Below, one piece after another: positions 14,087-23,700 of a DNA stretch of 64,000 nucleotides. The stretch spans positions 452,040 through 516,039 of the forward strand of contig NZ_MVOI01000006.1 in NCBI RefSeq assembly GCF_002283555.1. Reading direction: 5' to 3'. The stretch's first letter is position 1; each line of letters opens with the position of its first letter. Both the position numbers and the translations under genes were made by a program. The notes beneath the pieces are model-generated. The model saw nothing but the letters and a program-made list of their open reading frames with translations. It did no database searches and was not told the origin of the DNA. Source of the DNA: Rubrivirga sp. SAORIC476. Its GTDB lineage: Bacteria; Bacteroidota; Rhodothermia; Rhodothermales; Rubricoccaceae.

Positions 14087-16099
14087 TTACGCGCGGCCCA
14101 TCCCCTTTGCGATCTCGTCGAGCAGCGCCGTCCGGAGCGCGTCGAGCGACTGGACGCCCTGGTCGGAGTCGTCGCCGAGGCCGTGGCGACGGACGCTCAC
14201 GGTGCCGGCCTCGGCCTCGTTCTTGCCCAGAATCAGCATCACCGGCACCTTCTCGACCTCGGCGTCGCGGATCTTGCGCCCGACCTTCTCGCTCCGGGTG
14301 TCCACCTCGACGCGGAGTCCGGCGGCCCGGAGGTCGTCGGCGACGGACGTGGCGGTGTCGTTCTGGGCGTCCGTGATGGGCAGCACCTTCACCTGGACCG
14401 GCGCCAGCCACAGCGGCAGGTTGCCACCCGTGTGCTCCAGCATCACGCCGATGAAGCGCTCCAGCGAGCCGAACGGCGCGCGGTGGATCATCACCGGCCG
14501 CACGCGGTCGTCGTTCTCGTCGATGTAGGTCAGGTCGAAGCGCTCCGGGAGGTTGTAGTCCAGCTGGACCGTCCCGAGCTGCCAGCTCCGGCCGAGCGCG
14601 TCCTTGATCATGAAGTCGAGCTTCGGCCCGTAGAAGGCGGCCTCGCCCTCCTCCTCGACCGTCTCCAGGCCCATCTCGGCGGCGGCCTCCCGGATGGCCT
14701 GCTCGGCCGCGTCCCACTGGGCCGCCTCGCCGATGTACTTCTCGGTGTTGGCCGGGTCGCGGAGCGAAACCTGCGCCGTGAACTCCTGAAAGTCGAGCGC
14801 GCGCAGGACCGTCAGCGTGAGGTCGATGACGGCCTTGAACTCGTCCTTGACCTGGGCGGGCGTGCAGAAGACGTGGGCGTCGTCCTGGGTGAACCCGCGG
14901 ACGCGCGTCAGGCCGCCCAACTCCCCGGACTGCTCGTAGCGGTACACCGTCCCGAACTCGGCCAGGCGGACGGGCAGATCGCGGTAGCTCCGCGGCTTGT
15001 GGTCGTAGATCTGGGTGTGGTGCGGGCAGTTCATCGGCTTGAGCAGGTAGCCCTGCTCGTCCTCGTGTCCCTCGTGGCTGCGCGCGTTCGGGTCCTCGCC
15101 GTGCGGGATCGGCGCGCCGCCCCTCTCCAGCATCGGCGGGAACTGGCTGTCCGAGTAGTACGGGTAGTGGCCGCTCGTGCGGTAGAGGTCCAGCCGCCCG
15201 ATATGAGGCGTCACGACGGGCTCGTAGCCGCGGCGCACCTGCTCCTCCTTCAGGAAGTCGACCAGCGTCTCGCGCAGGCGGGCGCCCTTCGGGAGCCACA
15301 TCGGCAGGCCGGGACCCACCTTGTCGGAGAACATGAACAGCTCCAACTCCTTGCCCAGCTTGCGGTGGTCGCGCTGCTTGGCGAGCTCCAGCCGCTCCAG
15401 GTACTCCGTCAGCATCGACTGCTTCGGGAAGCTGACGCCGTAGATGCGGGTCAGCTGCGGACGGCTCTCGTCGCCGCGCCAGTAGGCACCCGCCAGGCTC
15501 ATCACCTTGACCGCCTTGATCGGCTTCGTAGACGCGATGTGCGGCCCGCGGCAGAGGTCGGTGAACCCCCCCTGCTCATAGAACGTGATCTGGCCGTCCT
15601 CCAGGCCTTCCAGCAGCTCCAGCTTGTAGGGGTCGCCCTTCTCCTCGAAGAAGGCGACAGCGTCGGCCTTGGAGACCTCCCGGCGCGCGAACGTGCTGCC
15701 GGTGCGCGCCAGCTCGATCATCTTCTTCTCGATGGCCGGGAAGTCGTCCGACGAGAGCGTCGGGTGGTCTGTCCCCGAGAGGTCGACGTCGTAGTAGAAG
15801 CCGGTTTCGATGGCCGGGCCGATGCCCAGCCGGACGCCCGGGTAGAGCGCCTCCAGCGCCTCGGCGAGGAGGTGGGCCGACGAGTGCCAGAAGGCCTGCT
15901 TGCCGCCATCGGCGTCCCACGTCAGGATGGCGGCGGTGGCGCCATCGGGCAGGGGGCGTTCGAGGTCGCGGACCTCCCCGTCCACCTCGACGGCCAGCGC
16001 GGCACGGGCGAGGCCGGACGAGATGGACTCGGCGAGGTCGCGGCCGGTGGCGCCATCGGCGAGGTCGCGGGAAGAGCCGTCGGGGAGGGTGATCTGCAT
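14087..16099 (-). CDS. thrS: Threonine-tRNA ligase
   Basis: A 670-residue class II synthetase. Domains in order: N-terminal TGS (MQITLPDGSSRDLADGATG, residues 1-60), the editing domain with the zinc-type SAD motif HSSAHLLAEALEALYPG (about 75-90) and its partner YWRGDESRPQLTRIYG, the catalytic core with motif 1, motif 2 (RYEQSGELGGLTRVRGFTQDDAH) and motif 3 (MIHRAPFGSLERFIGVMLEH), and the anticodon-binding domain (PVQVKVLPITD onward). The zinc ligand Cys is in MNCPHHTQIY. The length is slightly above the norm. In many bacteria thrS precedes infC; here it is separate. Confidence 0.97.
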   Translation of the reverse strand: MQITLPDGSSRDLADGATGRDLAESISSGLARAALAVEVDGEVRDLERPLPDGATAAILTWDADGGKQAFWHSSAHLLAEALEALYPGVRLGIGPAIETGFYYDVDLSGTDHPTLSSDDFPAIEKKMIELARTGSTFARREVSKADAVAFFEEKGDPYKLELLEGLEDGQITFYEQGGFTDLCRGPHIASTKPIKAVKVMSLAGAYWRGDESRPQLTRIYGVSFPKQSMLTEYLERLELAKQRDHRKLGKELELFMFSDKVGPGLPMWLPKGARLRETLVDFLKEEQVRRGYEPVVTPHIGRLDLYRTSGHYPYYSDSQFPPMLERGGAPIPHGEDPNARSHEGHEDEQGYLLKPMNCPHHTQIYDHKPRSYRDLPVRLAEFGTVYRYEQSGELGGLTRVRGFTQDDAHVFCTPAQVKDEFKAVIDLTLTVLRALDFQEFTAQVSLRDPANTEKYIGEAAQWDAAEQAIREAAAEMGLETVEEEGEAAFYGPKLDFMIKDALGRSWQLGTVQLDYNLPERFDLTYIDENDDRVRPVMIHRAPFGSLERFIGVMLEHTGGNLPLWLAPVQVKVLPITDAQNDTATSVADDLRAAGLRVEVDTRSEKVGRKIRDAEVEKVPVMLILGKNEAEAGTVSVRRHGLGDDSDQGVQSLDALRTALLDEIAKGMGRA

Positions 16100-16210
16100 G
16101 GGTCTCGGGGGGCCGGGGCGGAACCGAAGGTCGGCGCAGCCAAGCTACCCGCGCCGGTCCTACGCGCTCCCCGAGGCGGGCGAAGAGAACGCGAGAATGG
16201 CCCGGCAGCC

Positions 16211-16729
16211 CTACCGCACCCGGTCGAAAGCGACGCCGTTGAAGGGGCCGCGGTGCCGCGTGTCATGGTCGTCGAAGACGAGGCGGCCCCGCTCGATGCG
16301 GGCGGTCGATGGCGCCTCGTCGCCCATGTCGAGCGTGACGACCCGGCAGGCCGCGTCGGCCTGCCAGCGTCCGGTGTGCTCGGTGCGCTCGGCCCCCTCG
16401 GCATCCGCGGTGCGGTGCACGGCCCGGCCATCCTCCGAGAGCGCGAGCGTCATGTGGGGCACGATGCCGCCGTCTCGCGCCTCGGCGCGGACGTCTTCGT
16501 AGGCGTCTTTTTCCGCCGTCCACCGGGTGGCGGCGAGCGTGCCGCTGGGAGGGCGTGGACCGAGGTCGGCCAGGGAGGCGTCCATCGAGGCGACCACGCT
16601 GGCGACGATTGGAGCGCGGTCGAGGGCGTACGTCCCGGCCACATCACAGGGATCGGGGGCAGCGCTGGGACGGGGTCCGAGGGCGAGCACGAGCAGGCCG
16701 AGGGCGAGCGGGGAGAGGAGAAGGCGCAT
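16211..16729 (-). CDS. Secreted hypothetical protein
   Basis: A 172-residue protein with a signal peptide (MRLLLSPLALGLLVLALGPRPSAA). The mature part reads CDVAGTYALDR, then a helical segment (SVVASMDASLADLG), then beta-strand-like repeats (LALSEDGRAVHRTAD, HTGRWQADAACRVVTLD, GRLVFDDHDTRHR). This resembles small lipocalin-like proteins that test weight-gain-like beta-barrel folds in the periplasm, but no diagnostic motif is present. Two Cys (CDVAGTY and ACRVV) could form a disulfide. It lies upstream of thrS on the same strand with 111 bases between. Confidence 0.65.
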   Translation of the reverse strand: MRLLLSPLALGLLVLALGPRPSAAPDPCDVAGTYALDRAPIVASVVASMDASLADLGPRPPSGTLAATRWTAEKDAYEDVRAEARDGGIVPHMTLALSEDGRAVHRTADAEGAERTEHTGRWQADAACRVVTLDMGDEAPSTARIERGRLVFDDHDTRHRGPFNGVAFDRVR

Positions 16730-16936
16730 GACGGAGGAAGGGGTGTTGGTTTTTTAGCATACTGTGTCACTGCCGGATGGTTGCGTCGGTCGGCCGAGCG
16801 ACTGGACCGCCCTGCGGAGGTCGAGCGCAGGGCATTCTGAAAACCTAACGGTCTTATCTGCAACAATCCCTGCGCACTCCGCGTTAACCCCTTGCCACAC
16901 AATCACAACGACCCTCGCTGGAGAGCGCACTTCCCC

Positions 16937-17131
16937 ATGGCCACCCCCAAGATGAACAACGACTGGCGCCGACTCCGAGACCGCATCAAGGCGATGTGGT
17001 CCGATGTCGAGTTCGACGACAAGCGGCTCAAGAAGACCCGTGGCAGCCTCCGGCAGATGGTCTCCCTGATTCAGGAGCGGACCGACGAGACGCGCGCCCA
17101 GATCCGCCAGAAGATCGTGGCCGTGATGTGA
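16937..17131 (+). CDS. CsbD-like small stress protein
   Basis: A 64-residue helical protein, MATPKMNNDWRRLRDRIKAM. The pattern N-D-W-x2-L-x2-R-I-K-x-M-W-S-D-V-x-F-D-D-K-R resembles the CsbD fold (W..lKGk.ke.WGkLTddDl), followed by a helix with RGSLRQMVSLIQERTDETR. CsbD proteins are small, abundant and stress-induced in many bacteria, with no known biochemical role. The start at 16937 gives the family length. A strong hairpin follows 22 bases after the stop, so the gene is probably monocistronic. Confidence 0.6.
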   Translation: MATPKMNNDWRRLRDRIKAMWSDVEFDDKRLKKTRGSLRQMVSLIQERTDETRAQIRQKIVAVM

Positions 17132-17152
17132 CCCCGGTCCGATTCTGTCCCA

Positions 17153-17191
17153 CACGACGCCCCGTGCAGAGATCCTGCAGGGGGCGTCGTG
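17153..17191 (+). terminator. Two-tier hairpin after the CsbD-like gene
   Basis: CACGACGCCCC (17153-17163) pairs with GGGGCGTCGTG (17181-17191), with an inner stem TGCAG/CTGCA. The right flank GGCGTCGTGCGTT is the same as in the hairpin after bioY (49655-49682), so this is a second recurrent terminator type. Confidence 0.6.
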
Positions 17192-17256
17192 CGTTGGGGC
17201 ACCCGAGTGCCGACCCCCCGGTCGGTATCCTGCCCGCTGCCGTCTCGTCCGCCTCG

Positions 17257-18501
17257 ATGCCCCGCCCGCCGTCCTCCGTCTCTTCTGGTCCCGATGAGCG
17301 CAGCGCTCTGTTCGGACCGCCGACGACGTTGGAGCGGGATCTCTGGGCGAGGCCGGAGTCGCGCCTCCTCCTGCTCAGCGCCCGGACGTGCCCGCCACCG
17401 CTGACCGAGGCCACCGAGGGCGTCGACTGGCCGACGTTTCGGAAGCTGGTGTTCGCGCACCGGCTCGTTCCGCATGTCGCGCGCTCGCTCAGCGAGGTGC
17501 CGACGGTCCCCTCTGCGTTCTGCCACGCGCTCCAGCAGGCCGAGGCGGACAACGCGTGGCGGCAGTTGGAGATGGCGCGGGTGCTCACCGTCGTGCTGGG
17601 GGCGCTGGGGGAGGCGGGCGTACCGGCGCTCCCGATCAAGGGGCCGGCGCTCGCCTCCTGGCTCTTCGGGGACCCCGCCCGGCGGACGAGCATCGACCTC
17701 GATGTGCTGGTCGCCCCGGATGCGCTGGCGGAGGCGTTCGCCGTCGTCGGACGGATCGGCTTCGAGAGCGGCGGCAAAGTCCGCGGCCTGACGGCCGCCG
17801 AGGCGGAGGTGGTCGCGACTGAGTTCCAGCTCAAGGACGCCGCCTTCATTCACCCCGAGTGGCGGGTGTCGCTCGAAATCCACTGGCGGCCGTTCCGCGA
17901 CCGCGGCCTGTCGACGCTCGCCGAGGGGCTCGCTGCCGACCTGCGCGTGGACACGACGGGGCTGGCGTGGCGCAACACGCGGGTGTCCGCTGCGGGCGCG
18001 GCCTTCGTGCTCGCTCACGGCGCCATGCACGGCTACCGCCGCCTGACGTGGCTCGCCGACGCCGCGGCTCTCTCCGAGCGCCTCGACGAGGCCGCCTGGG
18101 AGGAGGTCGTCGCGCTGGCCGCCGCGGACGGCTTCGAAGGGGCCGTCCTGCTGGGGCCGTACCTCGCCCACCGCCTCCTGGGCGCGCCGGTGCCCGAGGC
18201 AGTCCGCCCCCGCATCGAGGCGCACCTGCCGCGGCTGCGGCGGCTGGCGGGCTGGTGCCTCACCGAGACGCCCGACCACGAGCGCCAGATGCACCCGGCC
18301 ACGGCAGCCCTCGGGGCGGGACTCTACGACCGCTCCGGCGATCGTCTCCGCCACCTCTGGCACCTGCTCGTGAGCCCGGCCAGCGGCGAACTCGCCGAGG
18401 CCGACCTCCGCCCGGGCGCTGCCGCCCGGGCGCGGCGCATCGCCGCACGACCGGCGCGGCTCGTTCGCAACGGGGCGCGCTGGGTGACGGGGCAGCGCTA
18501 G
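17257..18501 (+). CDS. Nucleotidyltransferase family protein (PF14907-type)
   Basis: A 414-residue protein. PIKGPALASWLFGDPARRTS followed by IDLDVLV (about residues 127-153) is the nucleotidyltransferase motif of the uncharacterised PF14907 group: Lys-Gly, then Gly-Asp, Arg and an Asp-x-Asp pair that would bind metal. Further conserved features are LEIHWRPF near 207 and HGAMHGYRRLTWLADAAAL near 250. As far as I recall, such proteins are found beside lasso-peptide kinases and sulfotransferases, and a lasso operon with both lies 6 kb downstream. The start is the ATG at 17257 after a GC-rich spacer. The substrate is unknown. Confidence 0.75.
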   Translation: MPRPPSSVSSGPDERSALFGPPTTLERDLWARPESRLLLLSARTCPPPLTEATEGVDWPTFRKLVFAHRLVPHVARSLSEVPTVPSAFCHALQQAEADNAWRQLEMARVLTVVLGALGEAGVPALPIKGPALASWLFGDPARRTSIDLDVLVAPDALAEAFAVVGRIGFESGGKVRGLTAAEAEVVATEFQLKDAAFIHPEWRVSLEIHWRPFRDRGLSTLAEGLAADLRVDTTGLAWRNTRVSAAGAAFVLAHGAMHGYRRLTWLADAAALSERLDEAAWEEVVALAAADGFEGAVLLGPYLAHRLLGAPVPEAVRPRIEAHLPRLRRLAGWCLTETPDHERQMHPATAALGAGLYDRSGDRLRHLWHLLVSPASGELAEADLRPGAAARARRIAARPARLVRNGARWVTGQR

Positions 18502-18513
18502 ATCGCGCGGCGG

Positions 18514-20730
18514 TCAGGCGCCGTGGCCTTCGTGTCCGCCCATCGTGGGACGTGCAGGGGTCGCGTCGAGGGTGAGGGGGATCGGCTGCGCCGCCGTCGT
18601 GCCCTCGACCAGCCGGTAGCGCCCTCCGCGCTCGACGTCGCCGAACGTGCTCTCGGTGCCGCTCCCCGGCCACGTGACCTCCACCGCTTCGACGGTGCCG
18701 CCGCCCAGCCCGACCTCCAACTGGAGGCTGTTCGAGCCGAAGCTCCCCCCCATCCCGACCGTCCGCCAGAGCGTGCGCCGGGAGCCGTCCGAATCGAGGA
18801 CGCGGACGGCGACGCGGGCGCCGATGGCGGAGCGGTTGGCCTGTTGCCCCTCCAGCCGCAACACCACCCAGCCCCGGTCCTGCCACGGGTTGTCGAAGAG
18901 CAGGTTGGCTGCCGTGTCCGACTCGAACGCACCGCCCGCGACCACGTAGAGCTCCGGGTCGAGGTCGCCGTCTACGTCACCGAACGAGACGCCGTGCCCC
19001 TTCTGCAGGTGGCCCGTGCCCGACACGTACGTCCGGTCCACGAAGCGGCCGTCGGGGCCGCCCATCAGCAGGCGGTTGGGAACGAGCGCGGCGAAGTTGG
19101 GCGCGCCGGTCGCCGCGTACAGATCCACCCAGCCGTCACCGTCGAAGTCCTCCACGTTGACACCCATGACGGGCGCGGTGAAGCGGCCCAGCCCGGCCAC
19201 CTCGGTGACGTCGCCGAAGGAGCCGCCGAGGTTGCGGAACAGGTGGGTGGGTTCGTGGCGGGGAGGCATCCCGAGCGCCTCGCGCGCCGCGCCGCCCGCG
19301 AGCCCGTCGCCCTCCGAGAACCCTCGGCTGGGGTAGGCGAGCGCCATCAGGTCGTCGCGGCCATCCTGGTCCCAGTCGAAGGCCGCCGCCGAAAAGCTCG
19401 CCTCCGGGCCTGCGGCGACCGGCGCCGCCTCGAAGCGGACGCGGCCGTCGGTGCTGCGGTTGAGGTAGAGGCGGTTGGCCGCACTCATGACGCTGACGTA
19501 GAGGTCCGGCCGGCCGTCGGCGTCGGCGTCGGTCCAGACGGCGCCCTTGACGAAGGCATCGACGGTGAGGCCCGCCTCGCGCGCCGCGTCGCGGAAGGTG
19601 CCGTCGCGGTTGTTGAGGTACAACTCGGAGGCGTAGTGCGTGCGTCGCTCCCCGACCTCGTTGCCCACGAACAGGTCCAGCCAGCCGTCCCCGTCCACGT
19701 CGGCGAAGGCAGCCGCGCCGGTCGGGCGCTCGCTTCCGAGTCCGGCGGCGAACGTGTCGTCGGTGAAGCGGCCCTGGCCGTCGTTGCGGAGGAGCGAGTT
19801 GGGGATCTCGCCCCACTGCCGCGTCCAGGCGCCACGGAGGACGAACACGTCGAGGTCGCCGTCGTTGTCCACGTCGCCGTGGATGAGGTTGAGCCCGCCC
19901 GTGAGCCCGTCGAGGCCCGCCTCCTGCGTGCGCTCGGTGAAGTGGCCTCGGCCGTCGTTCTCGTAGTAGCGGATGGGATCGGCGAGGCCCCAGCTGGACG
20001 CGATCAGGTCCAGGTCGCCGTCGCCGTCGAAGTCGTCCAGCGCGGCGCCGCCGGAGAGCGCCATCGTGGCGACACCGCGCTCCGGGGCGACGTTCTCCAG
20101 GCGCGGGAAGCCGTCGGCGGCCCCCTCGGGCGGGACGCCGAGGCCGGGGATGCGGTACCGCGCCGGAACGCCGTCGGGGTAGTCGCCCAGGGCCTGGTGC
20201 GCGATGTTGAGCAGCCAGCGGGCGTCGAGGTCGGTCGAGTCGCGGTCGAGCAGCGTCTCGAACAGGGCGGCGGCGCGGCGCGCAGGTTCGGGGTCGGCGT
20301 GGACGGCCGCCGCGCGGAACGGCAGGATGCAGACCTCAGCGGCGTGGCCCGCGGCCAGGCAGTTGGCCTGCTCGCCGAGCCGCAGGTAGGCGACGCCGAG
20401 GCGTGAGATCTGTGCGGGCTCCCAGGCCGTGCTGTCGCCCAGGCTCAGCATGTCGATGGCCTCTTGCGTGAGTCCGCCCTGGAGCAGGCGGCTGGACCCA
20501 CGCACGATGTCGCGGAGCGTCGTTGGGGGCGGCCTGTCCATCTCCCGGAGCGCGCGTGCGCGACCGTTGGTGAAGGCGGGGGCGCCGCGGGCCTCAGCCA
20601 GCCACTCGTGCTTCTCGGCCAGCACCTCGGGCATCGACGGGGGCTCGGGCGTGCAGGCACTCCCCATCCCCAGGCCGACCAGCAGGATCGCGAGGACGCG
20701 TCGCCGCGCCCCGCCTGTCAACAACAGCAT
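18514..20730 (-). CDS. FG-GAP/VCBS repeat lipoprotein with UnbV domain
   Basis: A 738-residue secreted protein with a lipobox-like start (RRRVLAILLVGLGMGSAC). After a helical region with tetratricopeptide-like character (residues about 30-200) come many FG-GAP/VCBS calcium-binding blades: DDFDGDGDLDLIASSWG, GDVDNDGDLDVFVLRG, ADVDGDGWLDLFVGNE, DADADGRPDLYVS, EDFDGDGWVDLYAATG and GDVDGDLDPELYVVAG. The ASPIC/UnbV domain is at the C-terminus (GARVAVRVLDSDGSRRTLWRTVGMGGSFGSNS). These proteins form a surface beta-propeller. The start ATG shares one base with the stop of the permease-fusion gene (TGATG). Confidence 0.85.
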   Translation of the reverse strand: MLLLTGGARRRVLAILLVGLGMGSACTPEPPSMPEVLAEKHEWLAEARGAPAFTNGRARALREMDRPPPTTLRDIVRGSSRLLQGGLTQEAIDMLSLGDSTAWEPAQISRLGVAYLRLGEQANCLAAGHAAEVCILPFRAAAVHADPEPARRAAALFETLLDRDSTDLDARWLLNIAHQALGDYPDGVPARYRIPGLGVPPEGAADGFPRLENVAPERGVATMALSGGAALDDFDGDGDLDLIASSWGLADPIRYYENDGRGHFTERTQEAGLDGLTGGLNLIHGDVDNDGDLDVFVLRGAWTRQWGEIPNSLLRNDGQGRFTDDTFAAGLGSERPTGAAAFADVDGDGWLDLFVGNEVGERRTHYASELYLNNRDGTFRDAAREAGLTVDAFVKGAVWTDADADGRPDLYVSVMSAANRLYLNRSTDGRVRFEAAPVAAGPEASFSAAAFDWDQDGRDDLMALAYPSRGFSEGDGLAGGAAREALGMPPRHEPTHLFRNLGGSFGDVTEVAGLGRFTAPVMGVNVEDFDGDGWVDLYAATGAPNFAALVPNRLLMGGPDGRFVDRTYVSGTGHLQKGHGVSFGDVDGDLDPELYVVAGGAFESDTAANLLFDNPWQDRGWVVLRLEGQQANRSAIGARVAVRVLDSDGSRRTLWRTVGMGGSFGSNSLQLEVGLGGGTVEAVEVTWPGSGTESTFGDVERGGRYRLVEGTTAAQPIPLTLDATPARPTMGGHEGHGA

Positions 20731-23700
20731 CAGCGCGTCTCCCGGCGGACCGTGTAGCGCGCGCCGGTCGCGAACGGACCCGAGAGGACGGTCGTCTCGC
20801 CGGTCGACCAGCGGACCTCGATCGTGTCCACGGCGCTCGCGTCGCCGAGGCCGAAGTGGGCGACGGGCTCGTCGAACGACAGGAAGCCGCCCGAGGCCTG
20901 GATCTCGCGCATCTGGTGCTTGCCGTCACCGTAGCGGACGATGACGGTGGCGCCGATGCCGGTGGTCGTGCCGCCCGCATCGTCGCGGAGCACCACCTGG
21001 AGGGCGGCCCCACCCGCCTCGTTCCGGAAAACATCCACCGGGCCCATGGCGCGGGGCGTCACGAGGTCCAGGTCGCCGTCGAGGTCGAGGTCGACGGCGG
21101 TCGTGGCGTAGGTCGCCATCCACGAGCCCAGGCCGGGGACCGTCTCGGTGACGTTCTCGAAGCGGCGCCCGTCGACGTTGCGGAACAGCAGGTCACGGTC
21201 GTTGCGGCGGTTCATCATCACGCTGTTGACGACGAACAGGTCCTGCCAGCCGTCCTGGTCGAAGTCCGCGAAGCGGGTGTCCCAGGTCCAGCCCGTCCGC
21301 GTGAGGCCGGACATCTCCACCTCGTCGGTGTAGCGGAGGGCGTCGCCGTCGGCGCGGCGCAAGAGGACGTTGAGGTTGTTGCCCTTCGACGGGATCAGGG
21401 CCGCCTTGTCGGCCTCCGAGAGGGGCGCTACGCGCTGCTCGAACAGGGCGCAGTAGCGGCTCTGGAGCCGCCAGCGTCCCGCCTCGGTCAGCACGTCACA
21501 GTTGGCGCCGTTGCGACCCTTGGTCTGGGCGAGGAAGTTGGCCGCGCAGTCGGCCTGCTCGGCGGGGTCGTCGAGCTCCATGCACACGCTCGCCGACTGC
21601 TGGTCGCGGGCGCGTGTCTGGGTCAGCTGGAAGCGGTAGGCGCGCTCGCACGCCTCGCGGTCCTGCTCGGCCCGCTCGGCGCACATCACGTCCGCCGGGA
21701 GGCGTCCCGCGACCCGCGCGTTCTCCAGGTGCCCGATCTGGGCGATGAAGAGCTCGGGGCGGAGGTCGTTGTCGAGGTCCGCCGAGACGACGCTCATGGT
21801 CGTGTTGGTGCCCGTCGGGACGATGCCGTCCTGGCGCGTGACGAGCCGGAAGCCGCCCGCGCCGTCGCCGAGGTAGAACACGTCGGGGGTGCTGAAGTCG
21901 TTGCCCGCGACGAGGTCGAGGTCGCCGTCGCCGTCGAGGTCGGAGAGCAGCAACGAGAGCGTCTCGCCAGGGACGCCGGGCAGCGCCTCCATCGCGAACG
22001 CGCCGCGGCCGCCCTCGTTGAGGAGGAGCGCGTTGCGGGCTTCCTCCAGCGACGTGTCCGCCGGGTTGCCCGGTGTGCGGACGTTGGCGCCGACCACGTT
22101 GCCGACCACGATGTCGAGCGCGCCGTCGCCGTTGACGTCGCCGAAGGCGGTCGAGGTGGAGCGGAAGGCGCCCGGCAGGTTCGGCAGCACGACGTGGCCC
22201 GCCTCGGTGAACGCGCCGCCGTCGTTGTAGACGACGTGGTTGCCGCCGCCCGCCGAGGCCACGTAGAGGTCGAGCGCGCCGTCGCCGTCGAGGTCCACGA
22301 GCCCGGCGTCGGCGATGTAGAGGTCGTCGAAGGCCGGGACGGCGATCTCCTGACGCACGAACCGCTCGCCGCCGATGTTGGCCCACAGCGAGACGCCGGC
22401 CTGCGAGGTGAACACGAGGTCCGGCCAGCCGTCGCCGTGCACGTCGCCCGACGCCGCGGCGCGGTTGGTGCCGATGCCCACGAGGGCGCGGTCCACGGTC
22501 GCGTTGCTCGGCTCCGCGATGCCCAGGTCGGCGCCGTGGATGGAGGTGAAGGCCATCGTGCCGGGCTCACCGCCGCCGGTACCGGCGGTGCGGAACGCGG
22601 TCCGCTCCACGGTCACGCCGTCGGCCGACGACACGGCCGCCGAGGCGGGCGCGGCGATCAGCAGCGCGCGGACGGCGTCGGCGGAGAGGGCCTCGGTGGG
22701 GAAGGTCGCGCGCGGGGCCGGGTCGGCCGCGAGCAGCGCCGTCGCGGCGACCGTCTGCTGACGGGTCTCGTACCACGGGTTCAGCACGAGCGCCGCCACG
22801 CCCGCCATCACGCCCAGCAGCGCCACGCCCACGAACAGGCCCACGGCCGTCGGCCGGGACATCGAGTGCTGGATCTGGAGGAACGGGTACGCGCTGAACG
22901 TGCCCAGCGTCACGAACAGGACGGCCACGTAGGCCAGCGGGACGCCCGCCGCGCTCAGGATCGCGCACACGATCACGTCGAACGCGATGGGCACCGGCAG
23001 GAACGTGCCCAGCAGGGCCACGGCGGCGAGCGTCGCGATCGTCTGGATCGGGTGGGCCTTCAGCTGCAGGGCCGGCAGCCAGTTCGTCAGCGCCTCCCAC
23101 GGGAGCAGCGTCACTACGATGGCGCCGAGCAGGCCCGCGAGCAGCATCAGCGGGACCGTCGTCTTGCCGATGTACCAGAGGTTCTTGACCAGCGAGCGGA
23201 CCGTCCAGGCGATCGCCGCGCCCCACGTCGCCGGGCGCGTGTCGAAGCCCATCGCCTCGTCGAGCGCCGGGGCCGCGGGGAGATCCGGGCCGATGGTCGC
23301 GCCGTCCGGGGCGAGCACCTCGGCGGCAGGGGCGGGGCCGCGCTCCTTCCACAGCATCCGCACCAGCAGCGGGATCACGAGCAGGATGAAGCCCAGCGTG
23401 AGGCCGAGCTTCAGCGACGCCATCCAGAAGGGGAACAGCGCGAACGTCATCGACAGCACGACCACGTTGAGCGTCGGCGACGACATCAGCGTGGCCAGCG
23501 TCGTCTCGCCTCTCGCGCCGGACTGGTGGATGCCCTCGGCGATGGGCACGGCGCAGTTGACGCACACGCCCAGCGGGGCCCCCATCGCGACGCCCATCAG
23601 CGTGTTCGCCATCCCCCCCTCGAACTTGCGCTTCGACGCGAGCGGCAGCACCGTCAGCACGAGGGCGGCGAACAGCACGCCGAACGTCATCCCCTGCTTG

